Shown here: positions 46,359-55,826 of the stretch, in pieces
Numbering within the stretch: position 1 is the stretch's first letter
Layout of the letters: each line of letters begins with the position of its first letter
Assembly: GCA_937995335.1 (NCBI GenBank)
Contig: CALKIH010000041.1
Span: 1-64,000, forward strand
Source: UBA2357 sp002344625
GTDB lineage: Bacteria > Pseudomonadota > Gammaproteobacteria > Burkholderiales > Rhodocyclaceae
DNA length: 64,000 bases
Direction: 5' to 3'
Position numbers and translations under genes: made by a program
The notes under the pieces: generated by a model
Seen by the model: only the letters and a program-made list of their open reading frames with translations
The model's database searches: none
What the model was told of the DNA's origin: nothing

Positions 46359-49300
46359 TCAAGCCGATCGGCGAATGTGGCGCCGACTTCTTGCTGCCAG
46401 ACCCGCCATGGCCAACGCCAGCAACAACAAGGCAACAGGATTGTCGACCGGTATACCAGTCACCGACCCGGGCGGTCGTACCACGATCGGGGTGGGACCT
46501 GGCGTCGGATTACCATGTTCATCGACATGGCTGGTTTCGCGAGTGAGCGGGCTCCCCGAGTCGCCCCCTGGCGGGATCCAGGACACCGAGCCCTGATTTT
46601 TCAGGGTCTGAGCGAAATCACTGACCGGAACCGTTACCGTGAAATCGATCTCCAGCCGGTTGGGCGCATCGCGAAGACCTGTAGGCGTCACGCCGAAATC
46701 CGGACCAAAGCTCGCCACGACGCGAATGCGCTTGGATGCAGGATCATATTCGCAGACGCTGTAGACCGTCGCACCGTGTGCTTGGCATGTCGGCCCCGTC
46801 TGCAAGGACATCGGCGCCTGAACCACGTCGATGATCTCCACACCATCGGCCCGAACCACATTGTCGTTTACCCAGACCATTGTCCAGCGTACTACGCCGT
46901 GACCTTCCTGCGTTCCAAGCTTGATACCGAGAGGGGGTTCGTAAATCATGCCGAATATGGTTTCGGTGATGTCGCTGCCCGTCGCTGGCGGCACCCCCAC
47001 TATCGGCGTGCCTTCAGTATCGGTCACTCCCATTTCGAGCGACACGGTGTTCACCACGCTGCGCTCATGTACCGCTTCGACATACCACACCGCCGTCGCA
47101 CCCGCAGACAAAGGCAGACTACCCTGCACCAGCACGGGGATATGCCCTGCCAGTTGCGGGTCATCCCAGATCGGCTGCCCAAGATGGTTCGTTCCGGTGT
47201 TGGTGACACGGAAGCACCAAGTCACCGATTGAGGCTGCGGGTTCCTCTCCACCACAGTCAACAGCTTGGCTGTGTTCGTTGCACACTGCGCACCGCCGTC
47301 ATGCCCCAGGTAGACCGTCTTGAGCAGATCCAGCACACCCGGCGTCAGAATCCGGGTTTGTGCCGTAGCCGAATTGTTAAGCCTGTCCTGCTCGCGTTCG
47401 TTGTCCGCGTCGACTCGCGCCGTCACGATCACAGTGCCACTGGGCGGCGCAATGTAGCGCAATTCGAAACTACTACCTTCGCCTGGTGCGAGAGTGGCCG
47501 GCAGCCCCGGGGGGGCCGTTACGATGCCACTTGCAGGATCGTAGCTGCATCCGGGCACACACTCGACCCCGGTCAATCCCGGAGGCAGGGTCACGACATA
47601 GGTCACTCCTTCGGCCCCCACCGGTCCCACGTTGGTGAAACTCACCGGTACGGTCACCAACGCCCCTGGCAAGCTCGTTGATGGTGGCGCAACAGTAGCC
47701 GTCACATCGGGATTACCCGGCACGGGAGGTGTCACCACGGCCGTCGCAGCTGTTGCCGTGTTGTTCGTAGGATCGGTGTCGTTGCTTGCGCCGATCGTCG
47801 TCGTAACCGTCACCGCGCTCCCTGGTGTTGCCGGTACTTCGTAGCTCACACTCAGTTCCAGGCTCTCACCCGGCTGAAGCGTGGCCGGTAAGCCGCACCC
47901 GCTCAGGCTACCGTCCCCTGCCACTGCGCACACAACGCCCTGATAGCTCACGACCGGGATGCCGACGGCGCCCGACACCTCGATCTTGTAGCTCGTGCCA
48001 TCAGATGGGACGCTGCCGATGTTGACATAGCTGACGGTTCCGGTCACGGTTTCACCGGGCCCGGCACTGGGTGGCAGCCAGACCGTGCTGGCGACCTCGC
48101 CTTGCTGGCCCGGCGCGGCCGGTACCGAGATCGTAGCCTCGGCCGTATCATTCTCCTCGGGGTTCCCCTGCGTCGTGGTCGTGATCGTCGAAACCAGCGT
48201 CAATGTCTGGGATTCCGGGGTCGACGGGACCGTCCAACTCAGCTCGACCTGATGCTGCTGACCACCCGCCAGTGCCACCGGCAATCCGGTGACGGTCACC
48301 GTACCGGCAACGCTGTCATAGGCGCAAGTCGCACCACCGCACGACACTGCTCCCAACCCCGGCGGCAAACCATTCACCGTGTAGGTCACACCCTCTGCCA
48401 ACATCAAGCCCCGATTGCCAAATGTCAGCAGTGCCGTGACCTGATCACCCGGGTTCGCGCTGGCTGGCACCGTGATGGTTGAGAACACATCCGGCACGCC
48501 CGACTGGATCGTGGCCCGGTCTTCGTTGTTATCAAGCTTGTCGTCCGGTTCATTGTCCGCACCGGTCGTGCCGACTACCGTGGTCGTCTGCCCGTCGGCC
48601 GGCGCATCGAAAGAGAACGCGCAGTTGATCTGCCCCCCGGGGGGCAACGACGCAAGCGAAGATGATGGCGTGCACGACAATGTCCAGTTCGCCGCACCCG
48701 GCGGCGGCTCAACCTCGCAAAGCGCATTGATTGCCGGCGCTTGCCCACTATTGGTGCACACCACCTCGCCACTGACCGGACTACCCGGCAAGAACGGACC
48801 AGGCGGCACCCTGACTTCCACCGCCATGTCGGGGACCACGAACGTAGTCGTCGCCTTTGCACGATTGTTCGAGGTATTGCTCTCCGCCGTAGACGTTTTG
48901 ACTACGGCCTCAACCTCGACCCCGGTGGCAAACCCCGCCGAAGGCGCAGTATATGTGAAACCCGCTTCGAACGTTTGCCCATTCGTCATAGCGTTCGGCC
49001 CATCCCAGGTTATGGTAGAACCGCTCACCACGCACGGCACCGGATGGCACGACACACCACTCAAGCCAGCCGGAATCGTCACGCTGAAACTGTCCGCAGC
49101 GCTCGTATCCGCGTCGGCGGGGCCTGTGTTCCGGAATATGACTGGTACGGCAACGGGCAATCCTCGCGGGGCGGTCGCCGGGGGGGCGATAGTGACGGTG
49201 ACATCGGCCGTCGTCACTGCCGCACCGGTCCAGATCGAAGTTTCTCCGGCATCTTCATTGTTGCTCGGATTCGCATCGTTTTCGGCATTGACGGTCGCAC

Positions 49301-51815
49301 GCACGATCACCCTACCCGGATCCGACGGCGCCGTGTAAGACAACACCGCACCGGTCGAAGCCCCTGCAGCCAGGATCTCCGGCAAGCCACTGACGCTCAC
49401 CAACCCCGTAACCGAATTGTAGGAACAACTTGCCGGCGCCTGGCAAGCCACCCCGGTCAGGCCCGTTGGCAACTGCAAGGTGTAGATCAAACCGGTAGCC
49501 GATGTCGTGCCAATATTAGTGAAGGAAACCGGTACATTGACGATGCTTCCGGGCGCCGCAACCGCTGGCGGCGACACGGCGGCGGTAACATCCGGCACCA
49601 AAGGCGCATCACCCGAGACAGCGGTCTGAGCCACTGCGGAATTGGGCGCATGCAGCGCCGGCTCATCAGACGTCGTCGTAACGCGAGCCCCCAATTGCAC
49701 TTCGCCACCGGCCAGCGGCGCCGTATAAGTTACGTTGATGACCCCTGTCGCCCCGAACCCACTCAAACTTCCCGGCAAACCGGTAACCCGATAAATATCA
49801 TGGGTCGCGGTGCTGGACGCAGCATCGAACACGCAGGTCGCGCCGACACACGCAACCCCCGCGATTCCTTTGGGCAAACTCAAGCTATAGGTCGTTCCCT
49901 CTGCCATGTTGGAACCCAGATTGCGGAAGCGCACCTGACCGGTCACCTGCGCACCGGGCGCCACACTGGCCGGCGCGGACACCTCCGCCGTGACGTCGAC
50001 GACCGCGACGACATCAAACGTCAACTCGCTACCGAGCGGGCTCGAATTGATGTACGCCCACAGATCAAGACCCTTGGCATCTCCGAAGAATTTGGTGCTT
50101 GGGCTATCGCAGTCGGCGCCGCTATTTCCGCTCATGCTACTGCCCCATGACCGGTACGCTGCAGCCGAATCGACACCATAAATGGCGTTGTTGGGCGAGG
50201 GCTGTTGCGCGCTATTCCCGCAGATGTTGCCGCCGACCGTACCGACGATAAGCTTGCTATAGGGCGATTCATAACCGCGATCATCATAGTAGACTCTCGA
50301 GTCGGGCGCGCCCGGTCCGTTGAGGCGCGTGACCGTCGGCCCACCACCCAGGTTGCCTTCCGCATCAAGGAACGGGAAATGGACCTCCCCATTTCGCCCA
50401 GTCACTTCGAAGTTGTAGGCTTCCCCCACAGGAATCGGCGCCCCCCCTTTGTTCAATCCGTCCCAAACAACTTCATTCTTGCCCAGAACGGCCGCACCTT
50501 CGAGCAATCGATTATCAGGATGGTCGATATTGTTTCTGTCGACCGGATCAACCGCCCCCCTGATGAAAATGCGGTACGACGTCACATCCTTGGCCCAGAA
50601 CGTAAACACCCCGCCTTGCCCCAAATAGGCTGTGGAGTCGCCGGTTGGCGGGTATGCGAAGCTCGGCTCCATCGCATCGGGGAACTCGGTAGTCGGCGCA
50701 GTAAAGATTACCGGCTCCGGCGGTGCCAATGGGATACCCAGTGCATGCAGGGTATCCGCGACGCGGTTTTGTGCGTTTCCGATCAACGCCTCGCTCGCTG
50801 TGACATTGCCAAAGAATATCGGGTACCTCGCTCCTTGGGCGCCGAGGGTACTGGCCGGCACATCGGCTCCCGTGGTCGCACCATATCTCAGCGCATCCAA
50901 GGTGTGCGTTCGCCCCCGTACGCTTTTGTAGAGGGGGTGTTCGCGATACTCCGCCGGGGAGGTTCCCGCGATCAACTCCTTGTCCGTGAAGCCCTTGTCA
51001 TTCGAATAAAGCACGTAGTTGAAGGGTGCCAACCCGCGCATGGTCTGGGCGTATCGATATCCGTCGTTGGTAATGTAATAGAGCGTACTGAACAAACGGT
51101 TCGTCGCCGAGTCCGACGTGCCGGCAAAGGCATAGGTGAACACCCGCCCGTTAAGATCCGCATTGGCTACTATGCAAGCGTCACCAGTTGTACAGCCCGT
51201 ATCGCCCAAGGGACTACGCACGGTCACGTCCCACCGCTGAACTGTGCCGGTAAAAACCACCGCATATACGGCACCTTGAGCGGACACTGTAGATGGAACG
51301 GTATAGGTCAGACCGGGCGAGTACCTGTCGCCGCCGGAGCCCGGACCAGCAAGCTCCCTGGCCCGGCTGTTGATCACGTTACCGCTTACGGCGCCCAGCG
51401 TAGTCAATCCGGCCGTACTCTCCTGCCCCGGGGCACCAAAGCCCAGGTTTACAGCGTCGGTAGCTGGGTCGAACCCGCTCGAGGTACTCAACTTCTGCGC
51501 AACTGGCGGACCGTAGAGTGTGCCGCTACCGCTGCCCTTGGAGACGAGAATTTGCTCGCCCGGTTTGGCGAGAACGTAGAGAAACGTCTGCTGCTTGACC
51601 AAGCCATTCAAATACGAACCTGACGACGAATAGAGCGAGGCGTAATCGTTGGTACCGGCAGGCCCTCCTCCTTCAGTCGAAAAATAGCCGTAAGGATGAA
51701 CGGTGCGACTGCCTTCAGCGTGCGCCACGCCTGAAACAAGGACCAGCGCTGCAACGCCGACTGCCAGGCTCGTTCGCGATCTCCACGACCGCGCAATCAT
51801 TCTCGGATGGGCCAA
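46359..51815 (-). CDS. Giant secreted protein with Cys-paired DUF11-like repeats and C-terminal sorting tail
   Basis: The 1818-residue protein has a signal peptide (SLAVGVAALVLVSGVAHA, cleavage near residue 33), an N-terminal region of about 570 residues that I do not recognise, then about seven DUF11/CARDB-like beta-sandwich repeats of 115-135 residues (about 607-1490). Each repeat opens with a PDVxAxVxPPxxxxPG-like strand; most carry two close cysteines (GVxC...C-x-Y) and end with an NDxxPxNN-like segment. Two more beta domains follow. The end, IPVDNPVALLLLALAMAGLAARSRRHIRR, is a short motif, hydrophobic helix and Arg cluster, resembling IPTL-CTERM or PEP-CTERM sorting signals. The start is TTG 51815, preferred because GGAG lies 6 bases upstream; ATG 51800 is an alternative. 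A surface or exported adhesin-like role is inference. Confidence 0.8.
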   Translation of the reverse strand: MAHPRMIARSWRSRTSLAVGVAALVLVSGVAHAEGSRTVHPYGYFSTEGGGPAGTNDYASLYSSSGSYLNGLVKQQTFLYVLAKPGEQILVSKGSGSGTLYGPPVAQKLSTSSGFDPATDAVNLGFGAPGQESTAGLTTLGAVSGNVINSRARELAGPGSGGDRYSPGLTYTVPSTVSAQGAVYAVVFTGTVQRWDVTVRSPLGDTGCTTGDACIVANADLNGRVFTYAFAGTSDSATNRLFSTLYYITNDGYRYAQTMRGLAPFNYVLYSNDKGFTDKELIAGTSPAEYREHPLYKSVRGRTHTLDALRYGATTGADVPASTLGAQGARYPIFFGNVTASEALIGNAQNRVADTLHALGIPLAPPEPVIFTAPTTEFPDAMEPSFAYPPTGDSTAYLGQGGVFTFWAKDVTSYRIFIRGAVDPVDRNNIDHPDNRLLEGAAVLGKNEVVWDGLNKGGAPIPVGEAYNFEVTGRNGEVHFPFLDAEGNLGGGPTVTRLNGPGAPDSRVYYDDRGYESPYSKLIVGTVGGNICGNSAQQPSPNNAIYGVDSAAAYRSWGSSMSGNSGADCDSPSTKFFGDAKGLDLWAYINSSPLGSELTFDVVAVVDVTAEVSAPASVAPGAQVTGQVRFRNLGSNMAEGTTYSLSLPKGIAGVACVGATCVFDAASSTATHDIYRVTGLPGSLSGFGATGVINVTYTAPLAGGEVQLGARVTTTSDEPALHAPNSAVAQTAVSGDAPLVPDVTAAVSPPAVAAPGSIVNVPVSFTNIGTTSATGLIYTLQLPTGLTGVACQAPASCSYNSVTGLVSVSGLPEILAAGASTGAVLSYTAPSDPGRVIVRATVNAENDANPSNNEDAGETSIWTGAAVTTADVTVTIAPPATAPRGLPVAVPVIFRNTGPADADTSAADSFSVTIPAGLSGVSCHPVPCVVSGSTITWDGPNAMTNGQTFEAGFTYTAPSAGFATGVEVEAVVKTSTAESNTSNNRAKATTTFVVPDMAVEVRVPPGPFLPGSPVSGEVVCTNSGQAPAINALCEVEPPPGAANWTLSCTPSSSLASLPPGGQINCAFSFDAPADGQTTTVVGTTGADNEPDDKLDNNEDRATIQSGVPDVFSTITVPASANPGDQVTALLTFGNRGLMLAEGVTYTVNGLPPGLGAVSCGGATCAYDSVAGTVTVTGLPVALAGGQQHQVELSWTVPSTPESQTLTLVSTITTTTQGNPEENDTAEATISVPAAPGQQGEVASTVWLPPSAGPGETVTGTVSYVNIGSVPSDGTSYKIEVSGAVGIPVVSYQGVVCAVAGDGSLSGCGLPATLQPGESLELSVSYEVPATPGSAVTVTTTIGASNDTDPTNNTATAATAVVTPPVPGNPDVTATVAPPSTSLPGALVTVPVSFTNVGPVGAEGVTYVVTLPPGLTGVECVPGCSYDPASGIVTAPPGLPATLAPGEGSSFELRYIAPPSGTVIVTARVDADNEREQDRLNNSATAQTRILTPGVLDLLKTVYLGHDGGAQCATNTAKLLTVVERNPQPQSVTWCFRVTNTGTNHLGQPIWDDPQLAGHIPVLVQGSLPLSAGATAVWYVEAVHERSVVNTVSLEMGVTDTEGTPIVGVPPATGSDITETIFGMIYEPPLGIKLGTQEGHGVVRWTMVWVNDNVVRADGVEIIDVVQAPMSLQTGPTCQAHGATVYSVCEYDPASKRIRVVASFGPDFGVTPTGLRDAPNRLEIDFTVTVPVSDFAQTLKNQGSVSWIPPGGDSGSPLTRETSHVDEHGNPTPGPTPIVVRPPGSVTGIPVDNPVALLLLALAMAGLAARSRRHIRRSA

Positions 51816-51879
51816 CTTTCACTCCGTTTGAATAGGCAAACATGCAACGTGAACACTTGGTACCCACCGAGTCTACAAT

Positions 51880-51899
51880 AAACATCCAGTTACATGTTT
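51880..51899. promoter_or_regulatory. Inverted repeat upstream of the giant repeat-protein gene
   Basis: AAACAT (51880-51885) and ATGTTT (51894-51899) are separated by 8 bases, in the 138-base gap between the kinase stop and the giant gene; a third AAACATG occurs near 51838. This could be an operator; no clear -35/-10 pair is seen. Confidence 0.25.
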
Positions 51900-51953
51900 C
51901 ACCCTGCCGTGACATCCTTCACACTCCCAGGCCGCTGGGCACGGAATCATCGC

Positions 51954-52889
51954 CTACCAGGGACGTTCGCCGAATGCGTTGGCGAAGATGCCGGCAATCT
52001 CGTCGCGGCTGGCGACATGATTCTGCCCCCCCCGGCTGGCGATCTTGATCGCCCCCATCACCGAGGCCAGGCGGCCGGTGGTGCGCCAGTCGAAACCCTT
52101 CGAAATGCCATGCAACAGCCCGGCGCGATAGGCATCGCCACACCCTGTCGGGTCGACCAGCGCGGACGGTTTGACTGCCGGGATGTGAATTGCATCCCCG
52201 TTCGCGTAGATGCGTGAGCCTTCGGCCCCGAGGGTCACGATCAGTGCGTCGACCTTTTGTGCAAGCTGCGCCAGCGAGAGGCCCGTCTTTTCGCACAGCA
52301 GATTGGCCTCGTAGTCGTTGACCGTGCAATAGCTGGCGAGCCCCAGGCAATCCAGCAGCTCGGAACCGTCGAACATCGGCAGCCCCTGCCCCGGGTCGAA
52401 CACGAACGGAATACCGCATTCGGCATAGCGCCGGGCATGGCTGAGCATGCCGTCGCGACCATCCGGCGCCACGATGCCCAGCGTCACCCCGCGCGCATCA
52501 TCGACCTGGTTGAGGTGCGAACGCAGCATCGCGCCCGGATGGAATGCGGTGATCTGGTTGTCGTCGAGATCGGTGGTGATGAAGGCCTGGGCGGTAAAGG
52601 TTTCCGCCACCTGGCGCACATGTTCGCGTGCCAGGCCGAGTCGAGCGAGGCGCTCGAAGTAGGCACCCGCGTCGTCGCCCACGGTCGCCATGATCAAGGG
52701 ATCGTCTCCGAGCAGGCGCAGGTTGTAGGCGATATTGCCGGCACACCCGCCGAACTCGCGTCGCATGTCCGGCACCATGAATGCGACATTCAGGATATGG
52801 ATCTGATCGGGGAGGATGTGGTGCTTGAAACGGTCGGGAAACACCATGATGGTATCGTAAGCCAGCGAACCGCAGACCAGGATGGACAT
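51954..52889 (-). CDS. PfkB-family carbohydrate/adenosine kinase
   Basis: The 311-residue protein starts ILVCGSLAYDTIMVFPDRF, has the N-terminal PfkB block FGGCAGNIAYNLRLLGDDP, a central VNDYEANLLCEKTGL region, and the C-terminal signature DPTGCGDAYRAGLLHG with the catalytic Asp and anion hole. Relatives are often named adenosine kinase or sugar kinase; the true substrate is not decidable from sequence. ATG 52889 has a TATAAT -10 on the minus strand at 52921-52916. Transcription is away from the acyltransferase gene. Confidence 0.88.
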   Translation of the reverse strand: MSILVCGSLAYDTIMVFPDRFKHHILPDQIHILNVAFMVPDMRREFGGCAGNIAYNLRLLGDDPLIMATVGDDAGAYFERLARLGLAREHVRQVAETFTAQAFITTDLDDNQITAFHPGAMLRSHLNQVDDARGVTLGIVAPDGRDGMLSHARRYAECGIPFVFDPGQGLPMFDGSELLDCLGLASYCTVNDYEANLLCEKTGLSLAQLAQKVDALIVTLGAEGSRIYANGDAIHIPAVKPSALVDPTGCGDAYRAGLLHGISKGFDWRTTGRLASVMGAIKIASRGGQNHVASRDEIAGIFANAFGERPW

Positions 52890-52915
52890 CGAACACACTC
52901 CGCGCAAAAGGCGCA

Positions 52916-52983
52916 ATTATAGGGACAAGCCCGCGTTCGTGGGCTTGGCGACCACAAGCCGGGGCGCTGCGGGCCGGTATAAT
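52916..52983. promoter_or_regulatory. Divergent promoter region, two perfect -10 hexamers
   Basis: TATAAT on the minus strand at 52921-52916 (27 bases before the kinase ATG) and TATAAT on the plus strand at 52978-52983 (before the acyltransferase) mark a divergent promoter pair. Neither has a good -35 at 17 bases. Confidence 0.5.
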
Positions 52984-53111
52984 CGCCGATCGACACGCAG
53001 GCCGGTAAGTTCAGACGAGGCACACCCATTTCCAAGCCCGCCCATTCTTGCGAATCCGACGATCTGAGCCGCACCCCGGCCACAACCGGCCCGCTGCTGC
53101 TCGCCTGGCGC

Positions 53112-53870
53112 TTGTTCAGGCTCGCGCTGCATCTGACCGAAGGGCTGCTCACCGTGATGACGCTCCACCCGTTTCTGGCGCATTCGAGTCGGCAAGGCCT
53201 GCGCCAGCGCTGGTCGCGGCGTCTTTTGCGACTGCTGGGGGTCGAGTTGGCCGCGCACGGCGCGACGCTCGAACGCGGCAGCCTGCTGGTGGCCAACCAC
53301 GTATCCTGGCTCGACATCTTCGTGGTCAATGCCGTGACCCCCTCGGCCTTCGTATCGAAATCGGAAGTCCGCGGCTGGCCGCTGATAGGCTGGCTGGCCG
53401 CGCGCAACGATACGGTGTTCCTGCGCCGCGGCAGTCGCGGCCACGCGAAAATTGTCAATGCCGAGATCGCGGCACTGCTCGAAGCGGATATCAACGTCGC
53501 GGTGTTTCCGGAGGGCACCACCAGCGACGGCACCCAGGTGCTGCACTTCCATGCAGCGTTGCTGCAACCCGCGATCGAGTGTCAACGCCCCATTCAACCA
53601 CTCTCCCTGCGCTACCAAGGGTCCGATGGACACATCAGCGTCGCGCCAGCCTACATCGGCGACATGAGTCTTGGGCAGAGCATCCTCGCCATCGCCGCCG
53701 CACCGCGGCTGACCGCACGCGTCGAGATATTCGCCCCCATCCCCACCGACACGGGTCGCCACCGGCGCGAAATCGCCGCTGACGCGCGCAATGCGGTCAT
53801 TGCCGGGGTACTGGGCCAGATCGACGACGCGGCCAGCAACGCCGGTAGCCGAAATGATCGCCTGGCCTAG
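53112..53870 (+). CDS. PlsC-type 1-acyl-glycerol-3-phosphate (or lyso-ornithine) acyltransferase
   Basis: The protein has the acyltransferase motifs NHVSWLDIF (HX4D, His63/Asp68 from this start), FLRRGSRGHAKIV, FPEGTTSDGTQV and RPIQPLSLRY, with an N-terminal hydrophobic helix. It acylates a lysophospholipid or similar acceptor at the inner membrane. TTG 53112 gives 252 residues but has no ribosome site; the same frame is open back to a stop at 52980 and encodes a plausible N-terminal stretch (TGPLLLAWRLF) without any ATG or GTG. ATT 53028 with GAGG about 8 bases upstream is a possible non-standard start, so the N-terminus is uncertain. Confidence 0.8.
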   Translation: MFRLALHLTEGLLTVMTLHPFLAHSSRQGLRQRWSRRLLRLLGVELAAHGATLERGSLLVANHVSWLDIFVVNAVTPSAFVSKSEVRGWPLIGWLAARNDTVFLRRGSRGHAKIVNAEIAALLEADINVAVFPEGTTSDGTQVLHFHAALLQPAIECQRPIQPLSLRYQGSDGHISVAPAYIGDMSLGQSILAIAAAPRLTARVEIFAPIPTDTGRHRREIAADARNAVIAGVLGQIDDAASNAGSRNDRLA

Positions 53871-54742
53871 ACGAGCCGTTCGTGCAGCATTCGCAGCAGG
53901 TATTGTCCGTAGGCATTCTTGGCCAGAGGCTGCGCCAGCCGCTCGATCTGCGCCGCGTCGATGAAACCCTTGCGGTAGGCGATTTCTTCAGGGCAGGCCA
54001 CCTTGAGGCCCTGGCGGTGCTCGATCGTTTCGATGAAATTGCCGGCCTCGAGCAGGCTCTCGTGGGTGCCGGTATCGAGCCAGGCGTAGCCCCGCCCCAT
54101 CATCTCGACGTTCAGCGCATCGCGCTCGAGGTATATCCGGTTGATATCGGTGATCTCGAGCTCGCCTCGCGACGAGGGCCTGAGCGTACGCGCCATCTCG
54201 AGGACCTGGTTGTCATAGAAGTACAAACCCGTGACCGCGTAGTTGCTCTTGGGCCGCGCCGGCTTTTCTTCGAGCGAGGTCGCGCGCCCGCCCTCGTCGA
54301 ACGCCACCACGCCGTAGCGCTCGGGATCGGTCACATGGTAGGCGAACACCGTCGCACCGGATTCGCGCCGGGCGGCCTTCTCGAGCTTCTTGTTGAGGTC
54401 GTGGCCGTAGAAGATGTTGTCGCCCAGCACCAGGGCGCACGAACCGGTGCCGACGAACGAGCGCCCGATGATGAACGCCTGGGCCAGCCCTTCGGGCTTG
54501 GGCTGCACCGCGTAGCGCAGGGACAAACCCCACTGTCGCCCATCGCCGAGCAACTGCTCGAAGCGCGGCGTGTCCTGCGGCGTCGAGATCACCAGGATGT
54601 CGCGAATGCCCGCCAGCATCAGGGTCGTGAGCGGATAGTAGATCATCGGCTTGTCGTAGATCGGCAGAAGCTGCTTGCTGACCGCCAAGGTCGCCGGATA
54701 TAGCCGGGTGCCGGATCCACCGGCGAGGATGATGCCTTTCAT
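53867..54742 (-). CDS. rmlA: Glucose-1-phosphate thymidylyltransferase RmlA
   Basis: RmlA makes dTDP-glucose, the first step to dTDP-L-rhamnose. The 291-residue product has the N-terminal ILAGGSGTRLYPATLAVSKQLLPIYDKPMI nucleotidyl-transfer signature in two blocks, VLGDNIFYGHDL, SLEEKPARPKSNYAVTGLYFYDNQV and the AWLDTGTHESLLEA motif. Length matches the family. Its ATG overlaps the rmlB stop by one base (TGATG). It is the last gene of the rml operon and converges with the acyltransferase (4-base overlap of the 3' ends). Confidence 0.97.
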   Translation of the reverse strand: MKGIILAGGSGTRLYPATLAVSKQLLPIYDKPMIYYPLTTLMLAGIRDILVISTPQDTPRFEQLLGDGRQWGLSLRYAVQPKPEGLAQAFIIGRSFVGTGSCALVLGDNIFYGHDLNKKLEKAARRESGATVFAYHVTDPERYGVVAFDEGGRATSLEEKPARPKSNYAVTGLYFYDNQVLEMARTLRPSSRGELEITDINRIYLERDALNVEMMGRGYAWLDTGTHESLLEAGNFIETIEHRQGLKVACPEEIAYRKGFIDAAQIERLAQPLAKNAYGQYLLRMLHERLV

Positions 54743-55824
54743 CACGAATTCTCCGTCACACCGGTGCCAAGCCGCTCGCCGCGATAGCTGCCGTCGCGCA
54801 CCCGGCGCCACCAGGCGGGGTTGTCCAGATACCAGCGCACCGTCTTCTCCAGCCCGGTCGCGAAACTCTCCTGCGGCACCCAGCCAAGCTCGCGCTGGAT
54901 CTTGCCGGCATCGATCGCATAGCGCTGATCGTGGCCGGGGCGGTCCTGGACGTAGCTGATGAGATCGGCATAGCGTGCCACACCGGCCGGCTTGTGCGGG
55001 GCGAATCGCTCGAGGAGTTCGCAGATTGCGCGCACCACGTCGATATTGGCCTGCTCGTTGTGACCGCCGATGTTGTATTCCTCGCCCACCTGGCCGGCCT
55101 CGAACACCCTGAGCAACGCGCGGGCATGGTCTTCGACATACAGCCAATCGCGGATCTGCCGGCCGTTGCCATACACCGGCAACGGCTTGCCTTCCAGCGC
55201 GTTCAGGATCATCAGCGGAATGAGTTTTTCCGGAAAGTGGTACGGGCCGTAATTGTTCGAACAGTTGGTGGTCACCACCGGCAGACCGTAGGTGTGGTAC
55301 CAAGCGCGCACGAGATGGTCGGACGCAGCCTTGCTCGCCGAATACGGCGAATTCGGCTGATAAGGTGTCGTTTCGGTGAACAGGCCGGTCTCGCCCAATG
55401 TGCCATAAACCTCGTCGGTCGACACATGATGGAAGCGAAACGCGGCAGCGCGCCCGTCGCCGGCGAGCGCGCGCCAGTGGCGCCGGGCAGCCTCCAGCAG
55501 CGTGTAGGTGCCCAGCACGTTGGTTTCGACGAATACGCGCGGCCCGTCGATCGAGCGGTCTACATGGCTTTCTGCGGCGAGATGGATCACGCCCGCCGGC
55601 GCGTGGGTCTCGAATACGCGCTGCACCGCCGCTGCGTCGCGGATATCCACATGCTCGAACGCGTAGCGTGGGTCGTCGGCGACGCTTGCCAGCGAATCAA
55701 GATTGCCGGCATAGGTCAGCGCATCGACATTCACCACCCGGTAATCGGTACTCGCGATCAGGTGACGTATCAGTGCCGAGCCGATGAAACCGGCACCGCC
55801 AGTGACGACTAGGGTCTTGCTCAT
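54742..55824 (-). CDS. rmlB: dTDP-glucose 4,6-dehydratase RmlB
   Basis: RmlB oxidises and dehydrates dTDP-glucose to dTDP-4-keto-6-deoxyglucose. The 360-residue SDR protein has the NAD loop VVTGGAGFIGSALIRHL, the HLAAESHVDRSIDGP segment, the FHHVSTDEVYGTLG catalytic Thr/Asp/Glu region, the YSASKAASDHLVRAW YxxxK pair and SNNYGPYHFPEKLIPLMI. It follows rmlD by two bases and overlaps rmlA by one. Confidence 0.97.
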   Translation of the reverse strand: MSKTLVVTGGAGFIGSALIRHLIASTDYRVVNVDALTYAGNLDSLASVADDPRYAFEHVDIRDAAAVQRVFETHAPAGVIHLAAESHVDRSIDGPRVFVETNVLGTYTLLEAARRHWRALAGDGRAAAFRFHHVSTDEVYGTLGETGLFTETTPYQPNSPYSASKAASDHLVRAWYHTYGLPVVTTNCSNNYGPYHFPEKLIPLMILNALEGKPLPVYGNGRQIRDWLYVEDHARALLRVFEAGQVGEEYNIGGHNEQANIDVVRAICELLERFAPHKPAGVARYADLISYVQDRPGHDQRYAIDAGKIQRELGWVPQESFATGLEKTVRWYLDNPAWWRRVRDGSYRGERLGTGVTENS

Positions 55825-55826
55825 GA

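Noticed and set aside
46377..50150. Plus-strand open frames of 288-469 codons opposite the giant repeat gene
   Set aside because: They mirror the repeats of the minus-strand protein, lack signal peptides or domains, and have odd residue composition.
46359..51815. Possible CRISPR or tandem DNA repeat in the giant gene
   Set aside because: The repetition is at the protein level (about 125 residues) with diverged DNA; there are no short identical repeats and spacers.
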